From: Nesterenkonia sp. Act20
GTDB lineage: Bacteria; Actinomycetota; Actinomycetes; Actinomycetales; Micrococcaceae
Assembly (NCBI RefSeq): GCF_019173455.1
Contig: NZ_JADPQH010000001.1
Coordinates: 868,001-932,000, forward strand
DNA: 64,000 nt
Reading direction: 5' to 3'
Shown: positions 42,565 through 52,104 of the stretch, piece after piece
Layout of the letters: each line of letters begins with the position of its first letter
Position numbering within the stretch: the stretch's first letter is position 1
The notes under the pieces: generated by a model
Told to the model about the DNA's origin: nothing
The model's input: only the letters and a program-made list of their open reading frames with translations
The model's database searches: none
Program-made: the position numbers and the translations under genes

Positions 42565-44688
42565 TCAGTCTGTACGGTACGACCCAATGTCTGCAGGACC
42601 AGCATTCTGAAACTCGGCGCGGACGTCGCGAAGTCGCCGTCCGTCACCCACCGCCCAGAAGTACCAGCCGTTCGTCGCCTTATTCCGCAATGCGTGACCA
42701 GCCGCCGACGGCGACATGTACCGTTTTCCGTCCAGCTCGATTGCACCTTCGTTCGTCAGTTTCGCTTCTTTGCCCTTGAAGTCCCTGTGGGTCGCAGACA
42801 ACGTGTCGCCGCCCCTTAAAAGCCCAGCCTCAATCAGGTGCTTCAGCTCCACCCAGTCGCCAGCCTTCGTCTGCGGATCCACGACCTTCCCGAGATGACC
42901 ATCGGGTACGGGCCATATATCGAGGATGGTATCGATGAGCTCCGCAGCGCGATGATCAATCAGTGACTCGTCCCAGTCGTGTTCCTCCGTCTCGCTTACA
43001 ACCCGACCGGTGAGCGTGATGGTGTTGTGCTGCAGAAGAGCGGCGCGCTTAGTAGGCCAGGGACCATTGGAGATTTTGGAGTTCAGTGACTTTGTCAGCA
43101 GGGTCAAGTTGCCCAGTCGGTGCACCCTCGCCTGGCGTGCCTCTTCGGCATCAGGGGTCTCCACCGGCCAGGTGTCCTTCCAGCTCCGCGGCAAGATGTG
43201 CTCGATCGGGTATCCCTTGCGCTCAACCTGCGGCTGACCAGTCTCGGCGCGGTACTTGTCCTCGATAGCCTCGAGGAACATGCGCAGCCTCCCACGCGGA
43301 AAACGTGAGTACACAGCCTCTGTGCTCAGGGACAGTCGGACCTCCTCATCCCCGGGCCAATAGGTGCTCGTGACATTCAGACGAGCTAAATGACCGATGA
43401 CTCGCTCAGGCAGTTCATTAGTGGACACGCCTACGCTGGACGCGATGATGTCCGCGACGATGCGTCCCAAATCGCTGCCCGACAAGCGCAGCATTTGGCG
43501 GCGGTATATCCAGCTTTCCGCAGCCTGAACCATCCTCGCGATGCTCTCCTGTGGCAGATCCCTTCCCGGTTCGTACATCCAGATCAACAACGGCTTCAAA
43601 ACCTCAATGCCACTGGCTCGCATTCGATAAAAAGCCATCGCTGCAGAATCCAACGATCCACCGGGTTGTGCCGCGGCATTGGTCCACGCCTCATACTGCT
43701 GGGCTTGGTGTTTGATCGTCGGCAGCAAGTGGGCCATGGTCTGGCCCGACTCAAGTTCCACCCATGACTTGAACCGGTTGAATGTGGCCTGTGGGCTGAC
43801 TTCCTCCCCGGTTCTTGCGACCAACCACTGGTTGAGAAAAAGGGAACTGCGGCTGACCAGATTTCGGCCGACGCTGACCTCCCGCGTCCAGAACTTCGTC
43901 TCGAAGGGCCAATCCTCGCGGTATGCCTTCTTCGTATCGGCACCCTCGGCGTCAAGGCGCTGGAACACGAAGTTCCGCACCAGATCGGCCGCAGTCAAGG
44001 GCGTCCCACGCGCGTTGAGGGTCTCGAAGATCTCTTGCGAGTTCTCAGCCGCCTCCAGCTCGATCGAGACGAGCTGGAGACCGTCAAGCAGGACGTTGGT
44101 CAATTCCTTGGCCTTGTCCTCGTAGTCATCCGCGTCCTGCGTGCCGAGCCACTGTTCGACGACAGTAGAGAAGTACTGGTGTGCGGCAACGATTTGCGAG
44201 TCCGAGTGTGTGAGGTCCTCGTAATCGATAGGTGTTTCTGCCGTCAGGAGTTCGTCGAAGGGTTCTCGATCTTTGTTGAGGTGACGGAGCTTGAGCGGAC
44301 TATCTCCGTCGTCTACATACTTCTCAGAATTGTGCGTCAGGTCCTCGAGCTGACCAGCAAGCTTGAAGAGATCAGCGTGCGCAAGCAAAGAGCGGGTCGC
44401 ATCAGAGAGGACTTGCACAGTAGTCAGCCGCTGCTGTCCGTCTATTACGTTCCATGTGGTCAGGCGTCTGCTCTGAGCCTCCTGTGACTGAATCACGACG
44501 GCCCCGAGAAAGTGTGTGGCGTTCAGGTGCGGCTCAGCGATCCGGAGCTCCGCGACGCGACGTATGTCCTTCCACAGCGGCTCCCACTGCTCGACTTCTT
44601 TCCAAACGTAGGCGCGCTGGAACAAAGGGATAACGAAATTCTGCGGCAGATTGAATAGCTGAAGTGGCGTCCGTTTGAAAGTCTCCAT
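42565..44688 (-). CDS. GmrSD-type restriction protein with C-terminal RAMA-like domain
   Basis: The 707-residue protein combines a DUF262 (GmrS-like) N-terminal half with PLFQRAYVW and the NTP-binding/hydrolysis motif IDGQQRLTT (residues 82-90). A DUF1524 (GmrD-like) HNH nuclease half follows, with IEHILPRSW and HRLGNLTLLTKSLNSKIS. The C-terminus (about 625-695, LKHLIEAGLL to GHALRNKATNGWYFWAV) looks like the RAMA domain, predicted to bind modified DNA. GmrSD enzymes are known type IV systems that cut glucosylated hydroxymethylcytosine DNA. The fused RAMA-like tail suggests its own modification sensing. It is flanked by unrelated accessory genes. Confidence 0.85.
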   Translation of the reverse strand: METFKRTPLQLFNLPQNFVIPLFQRAYVWKEVEQWEPLWKDIRRVAELRIAEPHLNATHFLGAVVIQSQEAQSRRLTTWNVIDGQQRLTTVQVLSDATRSLLAHADLFKLAGQLEDLTHNSEKYVDDGDSPLKLRHLNKDREPFDELLTAETPIDYEDLTHSDSQIVAAHQYFSTVVEQWLGTQDADDYEDKAKELTNVLLDGLQLVSIELEAAENSQEIFETLNARGTPLTAADLVRNFVFQRLDAEGADTKKAYREDWPFETKFWTREVSVGRNLVSRSSLFLNQWLVARTGEEVSPQATFNRFKSWVELESGQTMAHLLPTIKHQAQQYEAWTNAAAQPGGSLDSAAMAFYRMRASGIEVLKPLLIWMYEPGRDLPQESIARMVQAAESWIYRRQMLRLSGSDLGRIVADIIASSVGVSTNELPERVIGHLARLNVTSTYWPGDEEVRLSLSTEAVYSRFPRGRLRMFLEAIEDKYRAETGQPQVERKGYPIEHILPRSWKDTWPVETPDAEEARQARVHRLGNLTLLTKSLNSKISNGPWPTKRAALLQHNTITLTGRVVSETEEHDWDESLIDHRAAELIDTILDIWPVPDGHLGKVVDPQTKAGDWVELKHLIEAGLLRGGDTLSATHRDFKGKEAKLTNEGAIELDGKRYMSPSAAGHALRNKATNGWYFWAVGDGRRLRDVRAEFQNAGPADIGSYRTD

Positions 44689-44740
44689 GAATTTAAACCT
44701 ACCGGAACGCCATACATGATTTCATCATCTGCGATCCGCC

Positions 44741-45115
44741 GTGCTCACTTTGAATCGGCCACCCCTTGACCAGGGAACTCGGCGGCGTGGCCATAGGAAC
44801 CAGACGTCTCACAAAGACAAATCTCATGTGCGCATTATCGCTGACTATGCCGGACCACTGACACACACCTACACGCGTCAAGACCTCGAGACGGTGGGGA
44901 CTGCCGACCGGAGCGGCAGCCCGCTGCTGCGACAGCGCATGGACTTTCTACTTTTGTTCTCCAGCAGGCACCGCGTTGTCATCGAAGTTGACGGGAAGCA
45001 GCACTATGCGAGCGGTGACAAAGCAAGTCCGGCCCTCTACAGCGAGATGGTCGCCGAGGACCGGCGACTCAGGCTAGCCGGCTACGAGGTCTACCGCTTC
45101 GGAGGGGCCGAGTAG
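44741..45115 (+). pseudogene. PD-(D/E)XK nuclease fragment, truncated and broken by an in-frame TAG
   Basis: The frame encodes the C-terminal part of a PD-(D/E)XK-fold protein: RQRMDFLLLF, then VVIEVDGKQHYA (the Asp, Glu-x-Asp-Gly-Lys core), then YSEMVAEDRRLRLAGYEVYRFGGAE. The TAG at 45113-45115 interrupts it; the same frame continues with ATG at 45116 and a FFDQLAKY helix that such proteins normally have. The 5' half of the expected protein is missing. It appears to be a decayed defence-type nuclease. A single base change would remove the stop. Confidence 0.65.
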
Positions 45116-45213
45116 ATGAAGGACGATGCAAGCAAAATACTCGCAGGGTTCTTCGACCAGCTCGCAAAGTACATGCGGTCAGCGGGACGTTGGTTTACGT
45201 CACTTGCCACTCG

Positions 45214-46317
45214 TCATCCTTGCGATGTAAGTCGGTCTGACTGTCCGGGGTCGCTCGTTCTATTCCGCGGTTCCATGCCTGTGATCTCTATGAAGCCTGC
45301 ACGTGTGCTGCACTTCTTGACGAGGTAGCTCACGTACGCCTGCGTGTATCGGTAGGACTTGGTCGGTTCGTCGTACTCGCAAAAGTCCGGGTTGGTTCGG
45401 TCTGGGCTCGGATCGCCGCTCGGCGGCCGAATTTTCTTCCGCTTCCACGAGGCCGTGAAGTGGTTGAGATTGAAGACGAAGGGGATACCGGCTTCGACCT
45501 CGGCGGCCGCGGGCTTCGGCATGAGCCGGCCGAGTCCCGAGACTGGCTGCTTCCTGTCGCGCACGATTACTTGGCCACGCCGTCCGAGCTCCTCAGCGAA
45601 GGCGCGCTCTCCGTCGGTCATGTCTTCGTAGCGAGTGAACTGCATGGCAATCGCGTCTGGGTCCTTCGGCGCGAGTTCAACCATCGCACGCAAACGAAAC
45701 TCGTATCTCGAATCGTTGATCACGGTGTCGGCCAGACCTGACTCGTAGTCAGTGACGAATCCGCGGAGGTCGGTCGGAAGAGTTTTTCGGAACCGACGAA
45801 GTGCTTGCTCGCCTTCCGATGTGAATGTGCCGACGAAGATCGGCAACCTTAGCCTCAACGCTAAAGACTGGTTCTCGCCGAACTGGTCAGTCAGCTCGGA
45901 CTCGTAGTTTACGAGGAGAGCATGGGCATGACCGGCGAGGTTGAGCATCAGGGCATTGTCGGCGTGCGCGTGTCGGTGCTCGAGCCGGTTTCTGAGCTTG
46001 ATGAACAGCGAGAGGTTCGCCCGGACAGGATCGGAGTCGATGGGCCAGCGTTCCTTCATCGATCGTTCGAGTTCCCACCGTTTGGGCTCTCCGTCGATTC
46101 GCAATAACCGCTTCTTGTAGTGGGGATCCCAATAACGGAAGTCAACGTCGTCGCGAACGAACTCAGCGTGGAGTAGGTACAACCAGGCGAGATGCATGTG
46201 GATGACGAACCCCTCGAAAGCCCGCGCCTCTGCGGAGTCGTTGTACAGGCGCACGGCGAGACATGCTTCCTCAATGCTCGCGTCGAGCGTGGGTTGCCAT
46301 CGTGGATGTCGCGCCAT
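45214..46317 (-). CDS. DUF3644-domain protein
   Basis: The 367-residue protein has the DUF3644 pattern in its first 200 residues: IEEACLAVRLYND, MHLAWLYLLHAEF, LSLFIKLRNRLEHRHAHADN and NYESELTDQFGENQSLALRLRLPIF. This helical family is known only as hypothetical, and often appears in restriction and other defence islands. The R-x4-x-E-H-R segment resembles HEPN-type ribonuclease sites but is not proof. It lies between a broken nuclease gene and LigD. Confidence 0.72.
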   Translation of the reverse strand: MARHPRWQPTLDASIEEACLAVRLYNDSAEARAFEGFVIHMHLAWLYLLHAEFVRDDVDFRYWDPHYKKRLLRIDGEPKRWELERSMKERWPIDSDPVRANLSLFIKLRNRLEHRHAHADNALMLNLAGHAHALLVNYESELTDQFGENQSLALRLRLPIFVGTFTSEGEQALRRFRKTLPTDLRGFVTDYESGLADTVINDSRYEFRLRAMVELAPKDPDAIAMQFTRYEDMTDGERAFAEELGRRGQVIVRDRKQPVSGLGRLMPKPAAAEVEAGIPFVFNLNHFTASWKRKKIRPPSGDPSPDRTNPDFCEYDEPTKSYRYTQAYVSYLVKKCSTRAGFIEITGMEPRNRTSDPGQSDRLTSQG

Positions 46318-46921
46318 CTTGCGAGGCTATCCGACCCTTTCTGCTAACGGCCGCGCATCAGGCCGCCTCGAGTGCGGCAAATTCTGAAATTCGGAAACTG
46401 CCAGGTGTCTCATCGCGCAGCGCTTCTGTTTGGGACAGCTCGAGATCCAGGGCGGGCTAGGAGGAACCAAGCCAAGCGATGCGGCCCTCGAGTATCTCTC
46501 CTAGGTGAGTAAGAGCATGCTGGTGGGTGACCACGCTGACAACAGAAGGGCCCTCGCAGAGGGTTCGCCATAAACGACGGTCGCAGGTGGCCCGCGAGGT
46601 TGCCGCAGAGAAGGGCCATGCCCAGGACGGCAGCCCGCGCTCGACGCCGGATGGGGCACTCAGGAGCTCCCAAGCCACGTGGCCCTGAACCTGTACACCA
46701 ACTATTTCAACCACATGGTGGAGACCGAGCTGGACCTCCCGGCTGCACCCTCCCTGTAACGGTCCCGGCAGCACGCTGCCGCGCAGCATCGACCTGCCCG
46801 CGGAATGAGGGTGACTGATCGCGGGCGTCCCATAAGGGCGCCCGCCAGCAACGCGCCGAAACGTCTGGCCTCACCACACCACACCCAGCCAACGCCCAGC
46901 CTCCCCCACCAGGGTTGACCC
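46318..46921. other. 600-base gap upstream of LigD, possible gene remnant
   Basis: No intact gene was found. On the plus strand a frame open from 46574 ends at TAA 46757-46759 with a protein-like tail (SHVALNLYTNYFNHMVETEL) but no recognised start or family. It may be the decayed end of a gene. The last 100 bases hold the LigD promoter region with no clear motif. Confidence 0.4.
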
Positions 46922-49381
46922 ATGGCCAGCAAGCAGCAGACCGTCACCGTCGGCGGCCATAAGCTGCGCCTGTCCAACCTGGACAAGGTCCTCTTCCCCG
47001 CCTCGGGCACCACCAAGGGTGAGGTCATCCACTACCTGCAGACCATCGCAGACGCGATGATCCCGCACATCCGGAACCGTCCGGCCACGCGTAAACGCTG
47101 GCCGGACGGTGTGGGCACCAAGGACAAACCCAACGAGCCGTTCTTCCGCAAGAACCTCGAAGATTCAGCGCCGAAGTGGGTCCCGCGCCAGGAGCTGGAG
47201 CATTCGGACCACAGCAACACCTACCCGCTGGCGAACAACACGGCGGTGCTTGCCTGGTTCGGTCAGGTGGGCGCGCTGGAGGTCCACGTCCCCCAGTGGC
47301 GCTTCGACAGCGCAGGCTCACCGCAAAACCCCGACCGGCTTGTCCTGGACCTGGACCCCGGCCCTGGAGCGGGCCTGGCCGACTGCGCGCAGGTGGCCCG
47401 CTGGTGCCGCGAGATCCTCGATGAGATGAACCTGCCCTCAGTCCCGGTCACCTCCGGGTCCAAGGGCATCCACCTCTACGCCGCGCTGAACGGCAGCTAC
47501 ACCTCGGAGCAGGTCTCCCAGGTGGCCCATGAGCTCGCCAAGGCGCTGGAGGCCGATCACCCGGACGCGGTGGTCAGTGACATGAAGAAGTCCCTGCGCC
47601 AGGGCAAGGTGCTCATCGACTGGTCCCAGAACAACCGGAACAAGACCACCATCGCCCCCTACTCGCTGCGCGGCCGCCCCGGATCCGCCGAGGCCCCGCA
47701 TGTGGCAGCCCCGCGCACCTGGGACGAGCTCGAGGCTCCGGACCTCGGTCAGCTGGACATGCACCAGGTCATGGAACGCCTGGAAGCCGGCACGGATCCG
47801 CTCGCAGACTTCACCGCCGACGACGACGCCGCGGACGCCCTGCCCTCCACCGAGGACGCGCTGACCACCTACCGGTCCATGCGCGACGCCGCCAAGACCC
47901 CCGAGCCAGTCCCCACCGGCTCCCCCGCCGATCGCACCGACGCCCCGATCTTCGTGATCCAGGAGCATCACGCCTCCGCGCTGCACTATGACACCCGGCT
48001 TGAGCGCAACGGTGTCCTCGTCTCCTGGGCCGTGCCCAAGGGCCCCCCGCTGGACCCCAGTGAGCAGCATCTGGCGGTGATGACCGAGGACCATCCCATC
48101 GAATACGCCGAATTTGAGGGCACCATCCCCAAGGCCGAGTACGGCGGCGGCGAGGTCACCATCTGGGACACCGGCACCGTGGAGATCGAGAAGTGGGAGG
48201 ACCGCAAGGTCCGCTTCATCCTGCACGGCCGGCCCGACGGCGGCCTGGGCGGGGTGCCGCGACGCTACGCCCTGGTCAACACCAGCAAGGGCGACGACGA
48301 CGGAAAGAACTGGCTCATCCGGCTCACCAAGGATCAGCCCAAAGCTGAGAAGTCCTCGAAGACCTCGTCTCCACCGGTGAAGAAGGCCACGAAGAGCTCC
48401 AAGGAGAACGCCACGGCCGAAGAAGACTCCGATTTCCCCGACCCGTTGCCCTCCCCCATGCTCGCCTCCCCCGGCAAGCCCACCGACATCCGCGGCAAGG
48501 GGTGGGTGCTGGAGGGCAAGTGGGACGGCTACCGCGCCATCGCCGCGGTGCACTCCGACGGCCGCGTGGAGATTCGCAGCCGCAACGGCAAGGACTTCAC
48601 CCAGACCTTTCCCGAACTGGCCGAGATCGCAGACCTAATCCCCGCCGGCACCGTGGTCGACGGCGAGATCGTTGCCCTGAACTCCGGCAGCCGCCCGGAC
48701 TTCGGTCTCCTGCAGCGCCGCGGCAAGCTGACCAAGACGCGTGAGATTGAGCAGACCGCGAAGAAGATCCCGGTGCATCTGATGCTCTTCGACGTACTGC
48801 ATACCGCCGAGCACGGTGACCTCACCGGCGAACCCTACTCTCGGCGCCGGGAGATCCTGGAGGAGCTGGCCAGCAGCGGCAAGCACGTGCAGACCCCCGG
48901 GGACATGGGCGACTCGCTGGAGGAAGCGATGGACGGCAGTCTGGAGCTCAAGCTCGAGGGGCTCGTGGCCAAGCGCACCGACAGCCCGTACCGTTCCGGC
49001 GGCCGGTCCGAGGACTGGGTGAAGATCAAGCATGAGAACCACGCGGATGTGGTGATCGTCGGCTGGCGACAGGGCAAGGGCGGCCGGGCCAAGACCTTCG
49101 GCTCTCTGCTGCTGGGGATGACCGACGACGACGGCGACCTCCACTACGCGGGCCGGGTCGGCACTGGCTTCAGCGATGTCGAACTGACCGATCTCCGTAA
49201 CCAGCTGGAGAAGCTGGTCCGCAAGACCGCCCCCGTGGACGACGTCCCCGCTGAGGACTCGTCGGACGCCACCTGGGTGACGCCGAGGCTGACCGCCGAG
49301 GTGCGTCATTCCGGGGTGACCAGGGACAACCGGCTGCGCCATCCCACGTGGCGGGGCGTCCGGCTCGACAGCGGGCCTTGA
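46922..49381 (+). CDS. ligD: Multifunctional ATP-dependent DNA ligase LigD
   Basis: The 819-residue protein has the order polymerase/primase - 3'-phosphoesterase - ligase. The polymerase part carries VLDLDPG (metal Asp pair, about residue 143) and TSGSKGIHLY. The phosphoesterase has EHHASALHYDTRLE and EYAEFEGTIPKAEYGGGEV. The ligase has the nucleotidyl Lys in EGKWDGYRA (about residue 531), DGEIVALN and EGLVAKRTDSPYRSG. With Ku it performs non-homologous end joining: trimming, filling and sealing breaks. It is unlinked to ku (40 kb away). The ATG lies in a region without obvious ribosome-binding site. Confidence 0.95.
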   Translation: MASKQQTVTVGGHKLRLSNLDKVLFPASGTTKGEVIHYLQTIADAMIPHIRNRPATRKRWPDGVGTKDKPNEPFFRKNLEDSAPKWVPRQELEHSDHSNTYPLANNTAVLAWFGQVGALEVHVPQWRFDSAGSPQNPDRLVLDLDPGPGAGLADCAQVARWCREILDEMNLPSVPVTSGSKGIHLYAALNGSYTSEQVSQVAHELAKALEADHPDAVVSDMKKSLRQGKVLIDWSQNNRNKTTIAPYSLRGRPGSAEAPHVAAPRTWDELEAPDLGQLDMHQVMERLEAGTDPLADFTADDDAADALPSTEDALTTYRSMRDAAKTPEPVPTGSPADRTDAPIFVIQEHHASALHYDTRLERNGVLVSWAVPKGPPLDPSEQHLAVMTEDHPIEYAEFEGTIPKAEYGGGEVTIWDTGTVEIEKWEDRKVRFILHGRPDGGLGGVPRRYALVNTSKGDDDGKNWLIRLTKDQPKAEKSSKTSSPPVKKATKSSKENATAEEDSDFPDPLPSPMLASPGKPTDIRGKGWVLEGKWDGYRAIAAVHSDGRVEIRSRNGKDFTQTFPELAEIADLIPAGTVVDGEIVALNSGSRPDFGLLQRRGKLTKTREIEQTAKKIPVHLMLFDVLHTAEHGDLTGEPYSRRREILEELASSGKHVQTPGDMGDSLEEAMDGSLELKLEGLVAKRTDSPYRSGGRSEDWVKIKHENHADVVIVGWRQGKGGRAKTFGSLLLGMTDDDGDLHYAGRVGTGFSDVELTDLRNQLEKLVRKTAPVDDVPAEDSSDATWVTPRLTAEVRHSGVTRDNRLRHPTWRGVRLDSGP

Positions 49382-49469
49382 AATCGGCTCAGCGCGGACG
49401 CGCTGTACAGGGAAACCACGATCCGTAGACTGCCTAACAAGAAGCTCATAGCCCACACAGGAGAACAAC

Positions 49470-49946
49470 ATGACTGATATGACTGCGAACGAGCTCGTCA
49501 AGAAGCTGAACAACATTGGCACCTGCATGTTCACCACCGTGGACCAGAACCACCGGATCGTCTCCCGCCCTATGGGTGTCACCCAGATCGACGACCAGCA
49601 CAAGTTCTGGTTCTTTACCCCGCTGAACTCGGACAAGATCGAGGACATCATCGGTGAGGGCGAGGTCAACCTCGGCTTCGTGGATGACCACATGTGGGTC
49701 TCCATCGCGGGCAGCGCTCAGGTGATCGCCGATCTCGAGCGCAAGAAGGAGCTGTGGGACCTGGGTCCGAAGGCCTACTTCGAGGGCGGTCCGGAAGATC
49801 CCAACGCTGTGCTCATCGAGGTCACCCCGGAGACCGCTCAGTACTGGGAAGGCCCGGGTAAGGCAGCGGCACTCGTGAAGATGGCGAAGGCCTCGTTCTC
49901 CTCTGAGACCCCAAATATGGGCGACCAGGGGCGCGTCGAGCTGTAA
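49470..49946 (+). CDS. Pyridoxamine 5'-phosphate oxidase-like stress protein (PNPOx-like)
   Basis: The 158-residue protein is a split-barrel flavin-type domain: IGTCMFTTVDQNHRIVSRPMGV, FWFFTPLNSDKIEDI, NLGFVDDHMWVSIAGSAQV and LIEVTPETAQYWEGP. This is the 'general stress protein 26' group. Relatives bind FMN or F420, but activity here is unknown. It has a good AGGAGAA ribosome-binding site and a terminator behind it, so it is a single gene. Confidence 0.88.
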   Translation: MTDMTANELVKKLNNIGTCMFTTVDQNHRIVSRPMGVTQIDDQHKFWFFTPLNSDKIEDIIGEGEVNLGFVDDHMWVSIAGSAQVIADLERKKELWDLGPKAYFEGGPEDPNAVLIEVTPETAQYWEGPGKAAALVKMAKASFSSETPNMGDQGRVEL

Positions 49947-49965
49947 ACAGCTCAAACTTGGGATA

Positions 49966-50000
49966 GGGGCGGGTCACATCGGTGGCTCGCCCCCTTTCTT
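49966..50000 (+). terminator. Intrinsic terminator with U-rich tail
   Basis: GGGGCGGG and the CGCCCC half form an imperfect stem around CACATCGGTG, followed by CCTTTCTT. It lies 20 bases after the PNPOx-like gene and before the type I restriction operon. Confidence 0.75.
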
Positions 50001-50133
50001 GCGCCCGTGCATGAATCTACTGGCCCCCCGCCCAGGGCTTTCTCGAGCGACGGATGGACCAAGTTTCTGCCCCGTTTTCGACTACGGTGAGTGGAAGGCA
50101 AGCATTCCGAGCAAGCAGTAGGGGAAAATCTCC

Positions 50134-52104
50134 GTGTTTAATCACGCGCAATTCATTTGGTCTGTCGCCGATACCCTCCGCGGAGCCCACAAACAGCACC
50201 AGTACGGCGACGTCATTCTTCCCTTCACCGTGCTCGCCCGACTCGACGCTGTGCTCGCTCCAACCAAGGACGCGGTTCTCGCCGCGGTGAAGGACCTCGA
50301 ACCCGACCAGGAGCCTTCCCGCGGGATGCTCCGGTCCAGGGCAGGTCACCACTACAGCTTCTACAACCGGTCCCAGCACACCCTGAAGACGCTGCGGGGC
50401 GATGCTGACAACATCGAAGAGAACCTCCGCGGTTACATCAACGGCTTTTCCGAGAACGTCCGGGACATTTTCGAGCAGTACAAGTTTGAAGACACCATCA
50501 TCGACCTCGCCCGTCACTACCTCCTGCTGCAGGTGCTTCAGCACTTTGCCAAGACCGATCTGCACCCTGACCGGGTGAGTAATGACCAGATGGGGCACAT
50601 CTTCGAAGAACTGATCCGGAAGTTCGCGGAAGCTTCCAACGAGACGGCAGGAGAGCACTTCACCCCCCGTGAGGTCATCGACCTGATGGTCACGCTGTTG
50701 TTGAACACCGAAGAAGACCTCAAAGCCCCAGGCATCGTGCGCGACGTCTATGACCCCACAGCCGGCACCGGCGGCATGCTCTCGGTCGCTGACGACAAGA
50801 TCAAAGCCATCAACCCCGACGCGTCCGTCAACCTGCTGGGCCAGGAACTGAACCCAGCCTCCTACGCCATCTGCAAAGCAGACATGGTGGTGAAAGGTCA
50901 GAGCATCGACAACATCGTCCTGGGCGACACCCTGACCAACCCAGCGTTCCGAGACCGCACCTTCCACTACGGGCTCTCCAACCCACCCTTCGGCGTGGAC
51001 TGGAAAACGAGGCGCACCCAGGTCGAGACCGAACACAAGATCCAAGGCTACGACGGACGATTCGGACCCGGGCTCCCCCGCGTCTCCGACGGCTCGCTGT
51101 TATTCCTGATGCACCTGATCAGCAAGCTCCGCGAACCTAAAGCCGACCCTGCAAGTAGCGGTGGACGTGGCGCGATCGTTCTGAACGGTTCACCCCTATT
51201 CACTGGCGGTGCCGGGTCCGGGGAGTCGAACATCCGAAAATGGGTGCTGGACAACGACTACCTCGAAGCCATCGTCGGACTGCCGACCGACATGTTCTAC
51301 AACACCGGCATCTCCACCTACATCTGGGTGCTCAACAAGGAGAAGCCCACGCACCGCAAGCGCAAGGTGCAACTGATCGACGCCACCGAGATGTTCACCA
51401 AGATGCGCAAGTCGGTCGGATCGAAACGCAAGATGCTCGGCGCCGAGGACATCAAGACCATTGCTCAGCTCTACGCCAACTTCGCAGAGACCAAGCGTTC
51501 CAAGATCTTTGCCAACGAAGACTTCTACTACCGCACCATCACTGTCGAGCGCCCGCTGCGTCTGAACTACGCCTTTTCCGCTGAACGTGTTGAGCGGGCG
51601 TTGGCGGCTAACCCGATCACTAAGCTACCTGAAGCCACACAAGCCCGCCTTCGCCACGACCTGGAGCGTGCGAGCATTGAGACTGGCGATCAGGTGAGCA
51701 CTCAGCGCGCCGTATTTCAGCGGGACCTAAAACAACGCCTCGATAAAGCCGGGATCGCACTTAAGCCTGCCGAACTAAAGGCGCTGCTCGGTGAGCTCGG
51801 CGACCACGACGACGACGGGGAACTCGTGACGAAACGCGATGGCACCCCCGAATCGGACTCGGCTCTGCGGGACACCGAGAATGTGCCCTGGGATCAGGGA
51901 ATCCATGACTATCTGGAGCGTGAGGTGAAGCCCTTCGTGCCGGACGCTTGGATCGACGAAACCAAGACCAAAGAAGGCACCGAGATCCCCTTCGCTCGAC
52001 ACTTCTACAGGTACGTGCCCCCGCGTCCTTTAAACGAGATCGACCGCGATCTCGAAGAAGTGCTCGGCCGTATCCGCACCCGCCTCGAGCAGGTCAAGGC
52101 ATGA
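50134..52104 (+). CDS. hsdM: Type I restriction-modification DNA methyltransferase (HsdM)
   Basis: The 656-residue protein starts at a GTG after AGGGGAAAA. After an N-terminal helical HsdM_N-like region it carries SAM-binding motif I (DPTAGTGG, about residue 207) and the catalytic NPPF of an N6-adenine methyltransferase (about residue 283). The C-terminal ~170 residues are longer than usual and charged. The protein pairs with HsdS to methylate the recognition site and protect host DNA. Its stop overlaps the hsdS start. Confidence 0.95.
   Translation: MFNHAQFIWSVADTLRGAHKQHQYGDVILPFTVLARLDAVLAPTKDAVLAAVKDLEPDQEPSRGMLRSRAGHHYSFYNRSQHTLKTLRGDADNIEENLRGYINGFSENVRDIFEQYKFEDTIIDLARHYLLLQVLQHFAKTDLHPDRVSNDQMGHIFEELIRKFAEASNETAGEHFTPREVIDLMVTLLLNTEEDLKAPGIVRDVYDPTAGTGGMLSVADDKIKAINPDASVNLLGQELNPASYAICKADMVVKGQSIDNIVLGDTLTNPAFRDRTFHYGLSNPPFGVDWKTRRTQVETEHKIQGYDGRFGPGLPRVSDGSLLFLMHLISKLREPKADPASSGGRGAIVLNGSPLFTGGAGSGESNIRKWVLDNDYLEAIVGLPTDMFYNTGISTYIWVLNKEKPTHRKRKVQLIDATEMFTKMRKSVGSKRKMLGAEDIKTIAQLYANFAETKRSKIFANEDFYYRTITVERPLRLNYAFSAERVERALAANPITKLPEATQARLRHDLERASIETGDQVSTQRAVFQRDLKQRLDKAGIALKPAELKALLGELGDHDDDGELVTKRDGTPESDSALRDTENVPWDQGIHDYLEREVKPFVPDAWIDETKTKEGTEIPFARHFYRYVPPRPLNEIDRDLEEVLGRIRTRLEQVKA

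Noticed and set aside
45116-45328. Separate small gene after the broken nuclease
   Set aside because: It is in the same frame as the preceding fragment and begins right at its stop, so it is the tail of the decayed gene. It also overlaps the end of the DUF3644 gene.
6391-49381. ku and ligD as one operon
   Set aside because: They are 40 kb apart with many unrelated units between them; only the functional link stands.
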